Positions 1 through 6,466 of a DNA stretch of 12,734 nt are shown in pieces. The stretch lies in NCBI GenBank assembly GCA_017381395.1, contig JAFOCH010000133.1, positions 1 to 12,734 on the forward strand, in the 5' to 3' direction. Below the pieces are notes generated by a model. That model had not been told where the DNA came from. It was given only the letters and a program-made list of their open reading frames with translations, and did not search any database. The stretch comes from Clostridia bacterium. Its GTDB lineage: Bacteria > Bacillota > Clostridia > Oscillospirales > Acutalibacteraceae. The stretch's first letter is position 1. Each line of letters starts with the position of its first letter. The translations under genes were made by a program, and so were the position numbers.

Positions 1-1250
1 ATTCCGTCAATTCTAAGATCGAAGCAAGGAGCTGAACGATATTCAGATTCGTGGAAATAGCCATCAGCGATAACTTCTGTATCACCAGTGAAGGCAGCGT
101 CAGTATCAACGTCTGCGAGGTAGGTTGTTACTTCCTTACCTTCTACAGTAAAGTTCCTTGTATTAAATACCTTAACAGTGCCGTTCTTGATATCTTCAAC
201 AACCTTCTTGATAGCGTCGAAGGTGCCCTTTGCAGCAACATCCTGGCTGATACCTGTGAGAACTACAGAACCTTCTGCGATACCGCCGCACCAGTCAGCA
301 GCAATCTTTTCGCCCTTAATGTAGCTACCGATAATGTAGTTGTAGTAAGGAGCCCAGTTGATTGCAGAAGAAATGATGAATGTCTCGTAGCATGAATCAT
401 ATGTGCTTCCGTTATAAGAAACGTTAGGAACGCCGGCCTTTTCACAAGCACCAGGAGCACCCATTGAGTCAGCGTGCTGGCTGATGAGCTTGCAATCTCT
501 AGCAATGAGAGCTTCTGCAGCGTTCTTTTCCTTCGGAGCGTCATACCATGAACCGGTAAACTGAACGTCCATAGTTACTGTCGGGCAAACCGACTTTGCA
601 CCGAGGTAGAATGATGTGTAACCAGACATAACTTCAGCGTATGTAAATGCGCCAACGTAACCAATCTTAGCTTCTTCAGCTTTGAATTCGCCATTTTCGA
701 TCATTTCGTTGAGCTTCATACCAGCAGCAACACCTGCGAGGTAACGACCTTCGTAGATTGAAGCAAATGCATTGTGGAAGTTGTCAAGCTTTTCAGTGTG
801 AGCCTTTGTACCTGTTGCATGGCAGAACTGTACATCAGGAAATTCCTTTGCTGCTTTGATCATAAAGTCTTCATGACCGAATGAGTTAGCAAAGACGATG
901 TTACAACCAGAGTCAACGAGGTCCTTAGCAGCAACGTAGCATTCGTCACCTTCGGGTACATTTGTCTTAATAATAACCTGATCGTTAGAAAGCTTTAATG
1001 TTTTCTGAATGGTATCAACAGCGTTAAGGAAGTTGAGGTCGTAGGTTGAGTTTTCATCATGCAAGCAGATGAAACCAATCTTAAAATCCTTGGGAACTTC
1101 GTAATCAACGGTCAATTCAACTTCATCAATCGGTGATTTGCTCATTCCAAGCTCTGTGGGAGCATCTGTCTTGTTAGGATCGCCGCTACAACCAACAAGC
1201 GCTCCAAGAACAAGAAGTACTGTGAGAACAAGTGCTAAAATCTTTTTCAT
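1..1250 (-). CDS. BMP-family ABC transporter substrate-binding lipoprotein (C-terminus cut by window edge)
   Basis: This is an extracellular lipid-anchored solute-binding protein of the BMP/PnrA/Med family, whose characterised members capture purine nucleosides for an ABC importer. The frame is open for 416 codons from ATG 1248-1250 to the left edge, with no stop, so the end is missing. A strong AGGAGG (1261-1266) sits 10 nt upstream. The N-terminus is a lipoprotein signal: MKK, a hydrophobic stretch (residues 4-19), and a lipobox LVGC with Cys21 as the lipidated residue. A short polar linker follows, then the family core starting KIGFICLHDENSTYD and later segments such as GYVGAFTYAEVMSGYTSF and a C-terminal-lobe YNYIIGSYIKGE. 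It lies 65 nt downstream of xpt on the same strand with no clear promoter or terminator between, so co-transcription is likely. The permease and ATPase genes would have to lie beyond the left edge. Purine nucleoside as ligand is inferred from the family and the xpt neighbour; no ligand residues were checked. Confidence 0.93.
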   Translation of the reverse strand, partial: MKKILALVLTVLLVLGALVGCSGDPNKTDAPTELGMSKSPIDEVELTVDYEVPKDFKIGFICLHDENSTYDLNFLNAVDTIQKTLKLSNDQVIIKTNVPEGDECYVAAKDLVDSGCNIVFANSFGHEDFMIKAAKEFPDVQFCHATGTKAHTEKLDNFHNAFASIYEGRYLAGVAAGMKLNEMIENGEFKAEEAKIGYVGAFTYAEVMSGYTSFYLGAKSVCPTVTMDVQFTGSWYDAPKEKNAAEALIARDCKLISQHADSMGAPGACEKAGVPNVSYNGSTYDSCYETFIISSAINWAPYYNYIIGSYIKGEKIAADWCGGIAEGSVVLTGISQDVAAKGTFDAIKKVVEDIKNGTVKVFNTRNFTVEGKEVTTYLADVDTDAAFTGDTEVIADGYFHESEYRSAPCFDLRIDG

Positions 1251-1315
1251 TGTTTTTTTGCCTCCTAAAATTTATATTTTTAGAAATTTATTAAACGGCT
1301 ATACGCCAATTTAAA

Positions 1316-1888
1316 CTAGCAGAATTCTACACCATTTTCGACGGTCATAGATGCAATCCTCGCAAGTGATTCTACCCTAATTCCCATATCACGTACGATA
1401 TTACCGCCATTTTGGTATGCTTTTTCAATCAAAATTCCAGCGCCAACAGTTTTTGCTCCGGCGTTTTCGATCAAGCTAATAAGACCAAGCAAGGCGCTTC
1501 CCTTTGCAAGAAAGTCATCAATAATCAAAATGCGTTCGTTTTCCTTCAAAAACTCCTTTGAAACAACGATATCATATGTAACACCATGCGTGTATGATTC
1601 AACCTTGCCCTTAAACACATCGGAATAAATATTATTAGTCTTTGTTTTCTTTGCAAAAACAACAGGCACGTTAAAATACTGAGCCACAATACAAGCAACA
1701 CCGATTCCCGATGCCTCAATAGTCAATATTTTATCAATTTTTTCGTCCTTAAAAAGACGAAAAAACTCCTTTCCAACTTCATTCATAAAATTAACGTCAA
1801 TTTGATGATTGACAAAGCTATCAACCTTTAATACGTTGCCTTCGCCAATCTTTCCGTCTTTTATAATTCTGTCTTCAAGAAGTTTCAT
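1316..1888 (-). CDS. xpt: Xanthine phosphoribosyltransferase
   Basis: This cytoplasmic purine-salvage enzyme transfers the phosphoribosyl group of PRPP to xanthine, giving XMP. The 190-aa length and full-length similarity fit the Xpt family. The diagnostic PRPP-binding loop is ILIIDDFLAKGSA at about residues 120-132, with the acidic pair D124-D125. The N-terminus MKLLEDRIIKDG and the segment KILTIEASGIGVA (about 53-65) match the base and hood region of Xpt proteins. The start is ATG 1886-1888, preceded by GAGG seven nt upstream. It is the first gene of a probable two-gene unit with the BMP lipoprotein, and a sigma-A promoter lies 42 nt upstream. In Bacillus and many clostridia xpt is under a guanine riboswitch; here the short leader does not contain one. 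The C-terminus ends EFC and nothing looks broken. Confidence 0.95.
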   Translation of the reverse strand: MKLLEDRIIKDGKIGEGNVLKVDSFVNHQIDVNFMNEVGKEFFRLFKDEKIDKILTIEASGIGVACIVAQYFNVPVVFAKKTKTNNIYSDVFKGKVESYTHGVTYDIVVSKEFLKENERILIIDDFLAKGSALLGLISLIENAGAKTVGAGILIEKAYQNGGNIVRDMGIRVESLARIASMTVENGVEFC

Positions 1889-1929
1889 ATCTATACCTCA
1901 TCAAAAAAGATAAAAATAAAACTATTACC

Positions 1930-1958
1930 ATTTTAAACTATATTTCGCCTTTTTTCAA
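1930..1958 (-). promoter_or_regulatory. Predicted sigma-A promoter for xpt
   Basis: On the minus strand a -35 TTGAAA (1958-1953) and a -10 TAAAAT (1935-1930) are separated by exactly 17 bp. Transcription would begin near 1923, leaving a leader of about 35 nt before the xpt ATG, which holds a GAGG ribosome binding site but no room for a purine riboswitch. The rest of the 186-bp gap up to the isomerase gene is AT-rich and contains only a weak inverted repeat (TTGTAT...ATACAA), with no clear terminator. Confidence 0.7.
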
Positions 1959-2074
1959 TATAGCTGATATGTAAAAAATAACAGTGAGATATGCCATAAC
2001 TTTGGTGATTATGACAAATATTGTATTATTTAAATGAAATATACAAGATATAGTGTTTTTTATGATACGGTTTT

Positions 2075-2851
2075 TTAATAAATCAATGCGTCAAGTTGAC
2101 GAGCAGAATCTATTACTTCGTCAAAATTTTTATAAGACCAATTATATACCTCGACCATTTTCGTTGCATTTTTTATCACTTCTGAATAATTCAAAAACGA
2201 CGTAAAATCAAATTCACCTTGAAGCGGAAGCATACAATCAAATTCATCGTTATGGTCGCTCAAATGGATATGCTTTAGTGAATCGCCCATCGCATCCGCC
2301 ATTTCATAAAAATTGACACCGGAACGAACACATTGCTTTACGTCCAAAACAAAATTTACCTTTTCACCGAGATATTTTTTCATATCTGAAATAAACGTAG
2401 GCGAACTGCTTCTGAACTGATTAACATTCTCCTGAGCAAGCTTAACTCCCACTTCAATTCCTCTATTATACAAGGTAAGGAAGCGCTCGAAATAGGCTTC
2501 ATCACTGATTTTTCCGGTAGGTCTACCGCCATGGATGATTGCATAATCAGCACCCAAAACAGCCCCTGCATCAAATAAACTGTCAACAAACGGAAGACAA
2601 TCATCAAATCTGCGTTCATAGTCAGAAAAAATTAAATACGGCTCGTATGAGCAAAAATATGAATGAACCGCAATTATCCTCATATTGTTAGAATCAGAAA
2701 TTTTCTTAATCTTGCTTAAAAATCTAACGTTTGTCTCCGACTGACTGTTAAAAAATATTTCAATCTCTTTAACACCGCTTTCGGCGAGATATTCGACAGA
2801 TTTTTCGGTTAAATTCGGATAAAAACACGCGGTAGAAACACCAATTGCCAT
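2075..2851 (-). CDS. Sugar phosphate isomerase/epimerase-like TIM-barrel protein
   Basis: This is a member of the AP-endonuclease-2/xylose-isomerase-like TIM-barrel superfamily (cytoplasmic, divalent-metal dependent, usually acting on sugars or sugar acids). It has 258 aa from the chosen start. The N-terminal strand MAIGVSTACFYP is followed by KEIEIFF, IIHGGRP (His at about 107), the metal-ligand candidate Glu in QENVNQF (E141), Asp in FVLDVKQ (D170), His in HIHLSDHN (H196) and a late Glu in MVEVYNW (E234). This set of Glu, Asp, His and Glu is the usual metal site of the family. ATG 2849-2851 is preferred because GGGAG lies seven nt upstream and the protein then starts like its relatives. An ATG at 2881 would add ten residues of no family character, although it has a weaker GGTGAT upstream. 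The substrate cannot be told. It is divergent from the small membrane gene at 2925 and is followed by an AT-rich gap. It may be monocistronic. Confidence 0.85.
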   Translation of the reverse strand: MAIGVSTACFYPNLTEKSVEYLAESGVKEIEIFFNSQSETNVRFLSKIKKISDSNNMRIIAVHSYFCSYEPYLIFSDYERRFDDCLPFVDSLFDAGAVLGADYAIIHGGRPTGKISDEAYFERFLTLYNRGIEVGVKLAQENVNQFRSSSPTFISDMKKYLGEKVNFVLDVKQCVRSGVNFYEMADAMGDSLKHIHLSDHNDEFDCMLPLQGEFDFTSFLNYSEVIKNATKMVEVYNWSYKNFDEVIDSARQLDALIY

Positions 2852-2880
2852 TATAATACTCCCATTCCAAATAGTTTGCA

Positions 2881-2908
2881 TTGAAAATTATCACCGATAT
2901 TGTAAAAA
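2881..2908 (+). promoter_or_regulatory. Possible promoter for the 81-aa membrane gene
   Basis: TTGAAA (2881-2886) is followed after 16 bp by TAAAAA (2903-2908) on the plus strand. The spacing is acceptable, but the -10 is weak and the implied transcription start (about 2915) would fall on the ribosome binding site. This is offered only as a candidate. Confidence 0.3.
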
Positions 2909-2923
2909 TTAGATAGGTGATAA
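2888..2923. promoter_or_regulatory. 8-bp perfect inverted repeat in the divergent intergenic region
   Basis: TTATCACC (2888-2895) and GGTGATAA (2916-2923) are exact reverse complements separated by 20 bp. The right arm contains the AGGTGA ribosome binding site of the 81-aa gene. The repeat lies just upstream of both divergent genes. It could be a repressor operator or, if transcribed, an RNA hairpin that hides the ribosome binding site. Chance is possible in AT-rich DNA, but eight perfect pairs with two central G/C pairs per arm is notable. Confidence 0.45.
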
Positions 2924-2924
2924 A

Positions 2925-3170
2925 ATGAAAAAAATTATAAAATTTGTCAATAGCATACACGATTTAACATACATAGTATTTGTAGCGTCAATCAATACAG
3001 CAATACTCGTTATGTTACTTTCGATTTATTATACATCAGCGGCATATACTTTTTCAAATCCAATATTTTGCTTACGGGTCGGTAGCGAGCTTTTTATCGG
3101 TGCAAAGGACTTGATAATCACAGCTTGTGTATATAGCGTAGTCATTGAATATATGCTGCGTAATAAATAA
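2925..3170 (+). CDS. Small two-helix membrane protein of unknown function
   Basis: I do not recognise this 81-aa product. It has a basic start (MKKIIK), a first predicted membrane helix at about residues 14-37 (rich in V, I, A and L), a short polar/aromatic loop, a second helix at about 57-77, and a basic tail MLRNK. This is compatible with a small inner-membrane protein with both ends in the cytoplasm. The ATG is preceded by AGGTGA at 2915-2920. It is the only plus-strand gene between two minus-strand blocks. It converges with the redox operon on a shared terminator and diverges from the isomerase gene. A spurious frame is possible, but the ribosome binding site, hydrophobic pattern and correctly placed terminator argue that it is real. 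Confidence 0.65.
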   Translation: MKKIIKFVNSIHDLTYIVFVASINTAILVMLLSIYYTSAAYTFSNPIFCLRVGSELFIGAKDLIITACVYSVVIEYMLRNK

Positions 3171-3200
3171 AAAAAGGTTGCGAAAATGCAACCTTTTTTT
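3169..3200. terminator. Bidirectional intrinsic terminator
   Basis: GGTTGC (3176-3181), a six-base loop, GCAACC (3188-3193), with an A-run on the left (3169-3175) and seven T on the right (3194-3200). It reads as an intrinsic terminator in both directions. It ends the 81-aa gene from the left and the six-gene operon from the right; the TAA of the GtrA-like gene (3199-3201) overlaps the T-run. Confidence 0.92.
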
Positions 3201-3669
3201 ATTTGAATATAAGCAGTTTTTTACTTAGATAATTCCATACAGTTACGAGCAAGGTCGCACTAATCTTACCGAGCGAGTCGGATTCTAAGAAAAGTGAATT
3301 AAAACGCGACAAATCAAGCATCTCAAAAAGATACATGAACACTCCTGTAAACAATACAGTTAAAATCAAACCGATAATACTTGAAAGAATAAACAGAATT
3401 AACGCCTTTGCTCCCTTACCGTTTTCGCGCTGATAGTCAGCATTAAAAACAAAGATAAGAAGCAAAAAGTAATTTACAATTACACCAACAGTATAACCGA
3501 TTATGTTGGCAATCGTAGTTAAAACCGTATGGTCGCCACCATCCTGGGCAAAGATAATTCTGTTAAAAATCAAAAAGGCAATATAGTCAATTGCGAACGA
3601 GACTAAACCGACAATAACAAACTTTACGGTTTCGATAAATATGCTTTTACACTTATCGGATACTACCAA
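3199..3669 (-). CDS. GtrA-like four-helix membrane protein
   Basis: This 156-aa integral membrane protein has the GtrA/DPMS1 pattern. Four predicted helices lie at about 15-38, 52-76, 88-116 and 134-152. The first carries the family signature FVIVGLVSFAIDY, and the C-terminal end is the typical WNYLSKKLLIFK. Known GtrA relatives act with glycosyltransferases on lipid-linked sugars, in the style of undecaprenyl-phosphate-glucose flipping. The start is TTG 3667-3669: an in-frame TGA lies immediately upstream, no later start gives a full first helix, and GGGAG lies ten nt upstream. It begins three nt after the stop of the PHP gene and ends inside the bidirectional terminator, so it is the last gene of the operon. 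No glycosyltransferase gene is nearby, so its link to the redox genes is unclear and may be mere co-transcription. Confidence 0.85.
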   Translation of the reverse strand: MVVSDKCKSIFIETVKFVIVGLVSFAIDYIAFLIFNRIIFAQDGGDHTVLTTIANIIGYTVGVIVNYFLLLIFVFNADYQRENGKGAKALILFILSSIIGLILTVLFTGVFMYLFEMLDLSRFNSLFLESDSLGKISATLLVTVWNYLSKKLLIFK

Positions 3670-3672
3670 AAG

Positions 3673-4368
3673 TCAACATCTCCCGTTACTCAAATACTCA
3701 ATTAGACACCTAGCGGTATTTTCTTTTAATTCTATAAACCGCTCTTTTTCAGATATATTTTCTAAATAATGTGCGTCCGAATTTGTGATCGAAGGATAAT
3801 TGTAATTATCAGGGTTTCCCGACCTGCTTACCTCGATAAAATCAAAGTTACATTCCTCAACAATTTCACCGAGTACGGCAATAATACTGTACGAATCCCT
3901 ATTTACGTGAGCGGGTAAAGCAACCCCGCCGAACGAATTAACAATTTCCTTTACATCCATTATGCTGATGTCGCAGGAGCTAAGCAGAAGCATGTCCATC
4001 TCGTCGATAACTTCGTCATTTTCGTCCATAACGTATTGGTGACCGAAAATATCAGCTTCGTTCGGAAACTTCATAAGCCGCTCATAAACGTAAGCATCAA
4101 ACGCCTCAGCCGATTCTAAATCTGGGAAAAGGCACACCACGTGAATATCCTCCGACGTGGTAAGCTCCATTCCCGGAACAACGGTTATTCCGACTTCATT
4201 GCCAACCTTTATGGTGGCTGAACAGTTTTTGCAACTATTGTGGTCGGTAATTGCGATAATGTCAAGCTCATTGAGCTTCGCCATATTAACAATGTTGTTT
4301 GGCGTCATATCATTATCGCCACACGGGCTCAATAAAGAATGGATGTGTAAATCGTAATATAACCTCAT
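3673..4368 (-). CDS. PHP-domain metal-dependent phosphoesterase
   Basis: This is a 231-aa stand-alone PHP domain protein (polymerase and histidinol phosphatase fold). The expected metal-binding motifs appear in order: DLHIHS (D6, H8, H10), ITDHN (D42, H43), GMELTT (E68), a later His in DIHVVC (H76), LPAHV (H154) and a terminal SDAHY (D198, H200). Relatives hydrolyse phosphomonoesters, nucleoside bisphosphates or short nucleic acids; the substrate here cannot be deduced. The ATG at 4366-4368 overlaps the TGA of the preceding DRTGG gene in an ATGA arrangement, suggesting translational coupling. PHP proteins of this kind are commonly found beside hydrogenase-like and DRTGG genes in Clostridia, so it probably belongs to the module functionally. 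The sequence looks intact. Confidence 0.9.
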   Translation of the reverse strand: MRLYYDLHIHSLLSPCGDNDMTPNNIVNMAKLNELDIIAITDHNSCKNCSATIKVGNEVGITVVPGMELTTSEDIHVVCLFPDLESAEAFDAYVYERLMKFPNEADIFGHQYVMDENDEVIDEMDMLLLSSCDISIMDVKEIVNSFGGVALPAHVNRDSYSIIAVLGEIVEECNFDFIEVSRSGNPDNYNYPSITNSDAHYLENISEKERFIELKENTARCLIEYLSNGRC

Positions 4369-4697
4369 TTTATCAATTTGTCAATATCCACGCATAATTC
4401 AAATTGTGGAATTTCGGTTTGAAGAATGGCAATATCATGCTCATCCGCCTTTATTTTAGCGTCATCATCGAGTGTCGAATTTTCGGCCAAAACGATGCAG
4501 GAAATATCAGCCAATACGGCAACTGCAACGGCATTTACGTTGCCCATAACCGTCACCCAAGCTGAATTTTCGCCTGCTCGTCCCATTACCCAGCTCAAAA
4601 GATCACCGCAATAACCGCATTCGACAACATTATCAAGTCCGCCCTCTCCTGCGAGTATTTTTGCTCCAAGGGCTTCTTTTAATTCTCTGACAGTCAA
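4365..4697 (-). CDS. DRTGG-domain protein (second copy)
   Basis: This small cytoplasmic protein consists of one DRTGG-type domain. These domains accompany CBS domains and BioD-like proteins elsewhere and are thought to bind a ligand, but their biochemical role is unknown. Visible features are the N-terminal helix TVRELKEALGAK, the core GYCGDLLSWVMGRA, a WVTVMG strand, and an alpha/beta repeat ending QTEIPQFELC. It is a distant paralogue of the protein at 6466-6813. I chose the TTG at 4695-4697 (110 aa), because relatives begin at this point and AAAGGA lies 11 nt upstream. A GTG at 4704-4706 would add three residues but would be only two nt from that site. It starts 15 nt after the hydrogenase-like gene and overlaps the PHP start by four nt. 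Cys pairs in the GYCGD region could be of interest for redox sensing, but this is inference. Confidence 0.8.
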   Translation of the reverse strand: MTVRELKEALGAKILAGEGGLDNVVECGYCGDLLSWVMGRAGENSAWVTVMGNVNAVAVAVLADISCIVLAENSTLDDDAKIKADEHDIAILQTEIPQFELCVDIDKLIK

Positions 4698-4712
4698 AAT
4701 ATTCACATTCCT

Positions 4713-6026
4713 TTAATCATTATTGTCCGCTCGATTTTCGCCCAGATTCATACCCAAAAGGGACATCTGCTTTGCAAAATGTTGAACCTGATCACGCATA
4801 ATGAAAACGCAGTCATTCTCATTCGAGTAACCGAGTGCAACGTCCTCTGCAAATGTCTTGCAACTCGGGGAACCGCATGCACCGCAATCGAGTCCCGGTA
4901 ATTTCTTTTCGATTCCATCAATCTTCTGCATTATTGCTAACGCATCAAAGAGATTGTCCGACAGCTTCATACCCTCAACAGCATTTATACTTGCACCAAA
5001 CAACATTTCACTTGGAATACCGTCCGTTTCGAGATGATTCATTGAAACAGGCAGATACTTGCGTAAAATTTGAGTACGTGCCTTCGCCATAAATGGATTT
5101 TTTACAGTAAGTATTCCGCCGACACAGCCAGCATCACACGCTCTAAGCTCAACGAAATGCAGTCGCTTAAATTTCTTTTCCTCGATTTCTTCGAGAACGT
5201 TCATAACATTTTCGATTCCACCGGCAGAAAGATAATGTGATGACATAAGCGCGGCTGATTCACCGCCGTCGATAGCCCAACTGACACCGATAAGTCCCGA
5301 ATTTGCAATAGCGTCAACCTTATCAAGTTTTTCCATTGTTGCGACAAGTTGATGGTAAACTTCACATATGCCGATTACACCGTCAATTCCTGTTTCGCCT
5401 TCAATAATCGGATTTTTAGCTTCGGTCACCTCAGCCGTGCAAGGAGATATGTAAAATATACCGATTTTATCAGCATCATGCCCCGTTTTGCTTATCGCTT
5501 CTTCCCTAGCCATTTTTGCCGCAATGTGCATTGGCGATTTAATGGGCAAAACGTGACTGCACAAATCGGGAAATTTAAGCTGAATGAGCTTAACCACCGT
5601 AGGACAAGCGGACGAAATTACGGGATATTCATACGATTTTGAATTCATATATTTACGAGTTGCCTCTGAAATAAGTTCAGCTGCCCGTGATGTTTCAAAA
5701 ACGTCGTCAAATCCTATTTTCTTGAAGGCAGTCATTACGTAATCGAGATCCTCTAAATTACGAATTTGACCGAATATGGTTGGAGATAAAAGCGCAACCT
5801 TGTACTCGTAGCCCTCTGTAATGTTAAGGTGGTCATAAACCGCCTTCATCGCGTGAGTCGGGCATACTCTGATACACTCGCCGCAATCAATACAAAGTTC
5901 CTTGAGTATCTTTGCCTTTCCTGCGCGAATACGAATTGCCCCTGTGGGACAGCGCTTTATACAGTTAATGCAACCTATGCATTTATCAAAATCAAGTCGA
6001 ACCGCATGGAACATCTTATCCATCAT
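4713..6026 (-). CDS. [FeFe]-hydrogenase-like iron-sulfur protein, sensory type
   Basis: This 437-aa cytoplasmic iron-sulfur protein has three parts. Residues 10-60 carry two [4Fe-4S] ferredoxin motifs (C16, C19, C22, C26; C45, C48, C51, C55). Residues 75-345 resemble the H-cluster domain of [FeFe] hydrogenases. The C-terminus (381-406) is a Fes motif (C381, C384, C389, C406) as in RnfB and CODH subunits. All four H-cluster cysteines seem present: C141 in SSACP, C196 in SPCTAEVTEA, C297 and C301 in ELRACDAGCVGG. By motif alignment to the Clostridium CpI enzyme, the proton-relay Cys299 is A140, Met353 is S194, Lys358 is E199 and Met497 is R295. This, with the Fes domain, resembles the sensory (HydS, group C/D) forms, but no PAS domain follows. 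It sits between RsbW-like and DRTGG genes; AAGGAG precedes ATG 6024-6026, with a second ATG right after. Whether it binds a full H-cluster or evolves hydrogen is unknown. Confidence 0.9.
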   Translation of the reverse strand: MMDKMFHAVRLDFDKCIGCINCIKRCPTGAIRIRAGKAKILKELCIDCGECIRVCPTHAMKAVYDHLNITEGYEYKVALLSPTIFGQIRNLEDLDYVMTAFKKIGFDDVFETSRAAELISEATRKYMNSKSYEYPVISSACPTVVKLIQLKFPDLCSHVLPIKSPMHIAAKMAREEAISKTGHDADKIGIFYISPCTAEVTEAKNPIIEGETGIDGVIGICEVYHQLVATMEKLDKVDAIANSGLIGVSWAIDGGESAALMSSHYLSAGGIENVMNVLEEIEEKKFKRLHFVELRACDAGCVGGILTVKNPFMAKARTQILRKYLPVSMNHLETDGIPSEMLFGASINAVEGMKLSDNLFDALAIMQKIDGIEKKLPGLDCGACGSPSCKTFAEDVALGYSNENDCVFIMRDQVQHFAKQMSLLGMNLGENRADNND

Positions 6027-6040
6027 AACAGCTCCTTAAA

Positions 6041-6466
6041 TTATGTAAAATTCACCTTCATATATACCGTTGTACCGACGCCAATTTCAGTATCAATTTT
6101 CATATCGTCGGTGTATTTTTTTATGTTAGGTAAACCCATTCCTGCGCCAAAACCAAGCGCTCTGATATGATCACGCGCAGTTGAATAACCTTCCTGCATA
6201 GCGAGGTCAATATCCTTTATACCAGGTCCTTTATCTTTTAACCAAATTTCGATACAGGTAGGCGAAATTTCGGCTTCGATTACACCGCCGTTTGCGTGAA
6301 TAACCATATTGATTTCGCCCTCATAAACGGCTATCGAAACTCGGCGAACTATTTCCATATCAATACCAAGTTTTTTAAGCGTTCTCTTTATAGCTCCGGA
6401 GGCCTCGCCCGCATGTGTAAAATCGTCAGCCGATACATCGTACGAAAGTCTTACCGCTTCGCTCAT
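6041..6466 (-). CDS. RsbW-like serine kinase/anti-sigma-type ATPase
   Basis: This 141-aa protein has a GHKL ATPase fold of the RsbW/SpoIIAB type; family members phosphorylate an anti-sigma-factor antagonist or bind a sigma factor. Visible motifs are the N-box with E49 and N53 (VYEGEINMVIHANGG), the G1 box DKGPGI (78-83) and the G2 box GFGAGMGLPNIK (105-116). These are the ATP-binding residues, so the site looks complete. The start ATG 6464-6466 is chosen because GGAGG lies nine nt upstream; an ATG three codons earlier (6473-6475) abuts that site with no spacing. The ATG overlaps the TAA of the upstream DRTGG gene by one base (TAATG). The hydrogenase-like gene follows 14 nt later. No STAS-domain antagonist, PP2C phosphatase or sigma factor gene is in the window, so its partner is unknown. 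A role in relaying a redox signal is inference from context. Confidence 0.9.
   Translation of the reverse strand: MSEAVRLSYDVSADDFTHAGEASGAIKRTLKKLGIDMEIVRRVSIAVYEGEINMVIHANGGVIEAEISPTCIEIWLKDKGPGIKDIDLAMQEGYSTARDHIRALGFGAGMGLPNIKKYTDDMKIDTEIGVGTTVYMKVNFT

Noticed and set aside
51..544. Open frames on both strands over the left edge, 51-395 (+) and 263-544 (-)
   Set aside because: They are shadows of the BMP lipoprotein, which is open through the same bases in its own frame and has strong family similarity.
1251..1315. Terminator or promoter between xpt and the BMP gene
   Set aside because: Only a four-pair TGGC/GCCG hairpin with no T-run and no -35/-10 pair of good spacing; co-transcription is simpler.
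1889..2074. Purine riboswitch upstream of xpt
   Set aside because: The minus-strand sequence lacks the conserved TTTCTACC joining segment and the paired P2/P3 arms; the matching piece CATAATCACC is only superficial. The predicted transcript also starts at about 1923.
2852..2881. Upstream ATG for the isomerase (ten more residues)
   Set aside because: The internal ATG has a better ribosome site (GGGAG, seven nt) and matches relatives' N-termini.
4713..6026. Catalytic bulk [FeFe] hydrogenase annotation
   Set aside because: The cysteines are present, but pocket residues needed for efficient catalysis are replaced and the Fes domain and neighbours fit a sensory form.
4713..6026. Loss of one H-cluster cysteine
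   Set aside because: I first aligned LPIKSP to the MPC motif and missed a Cys, but that segment matches the conserved KSP region. The true MPC equivalent is SPCTAEVTEA with C196.
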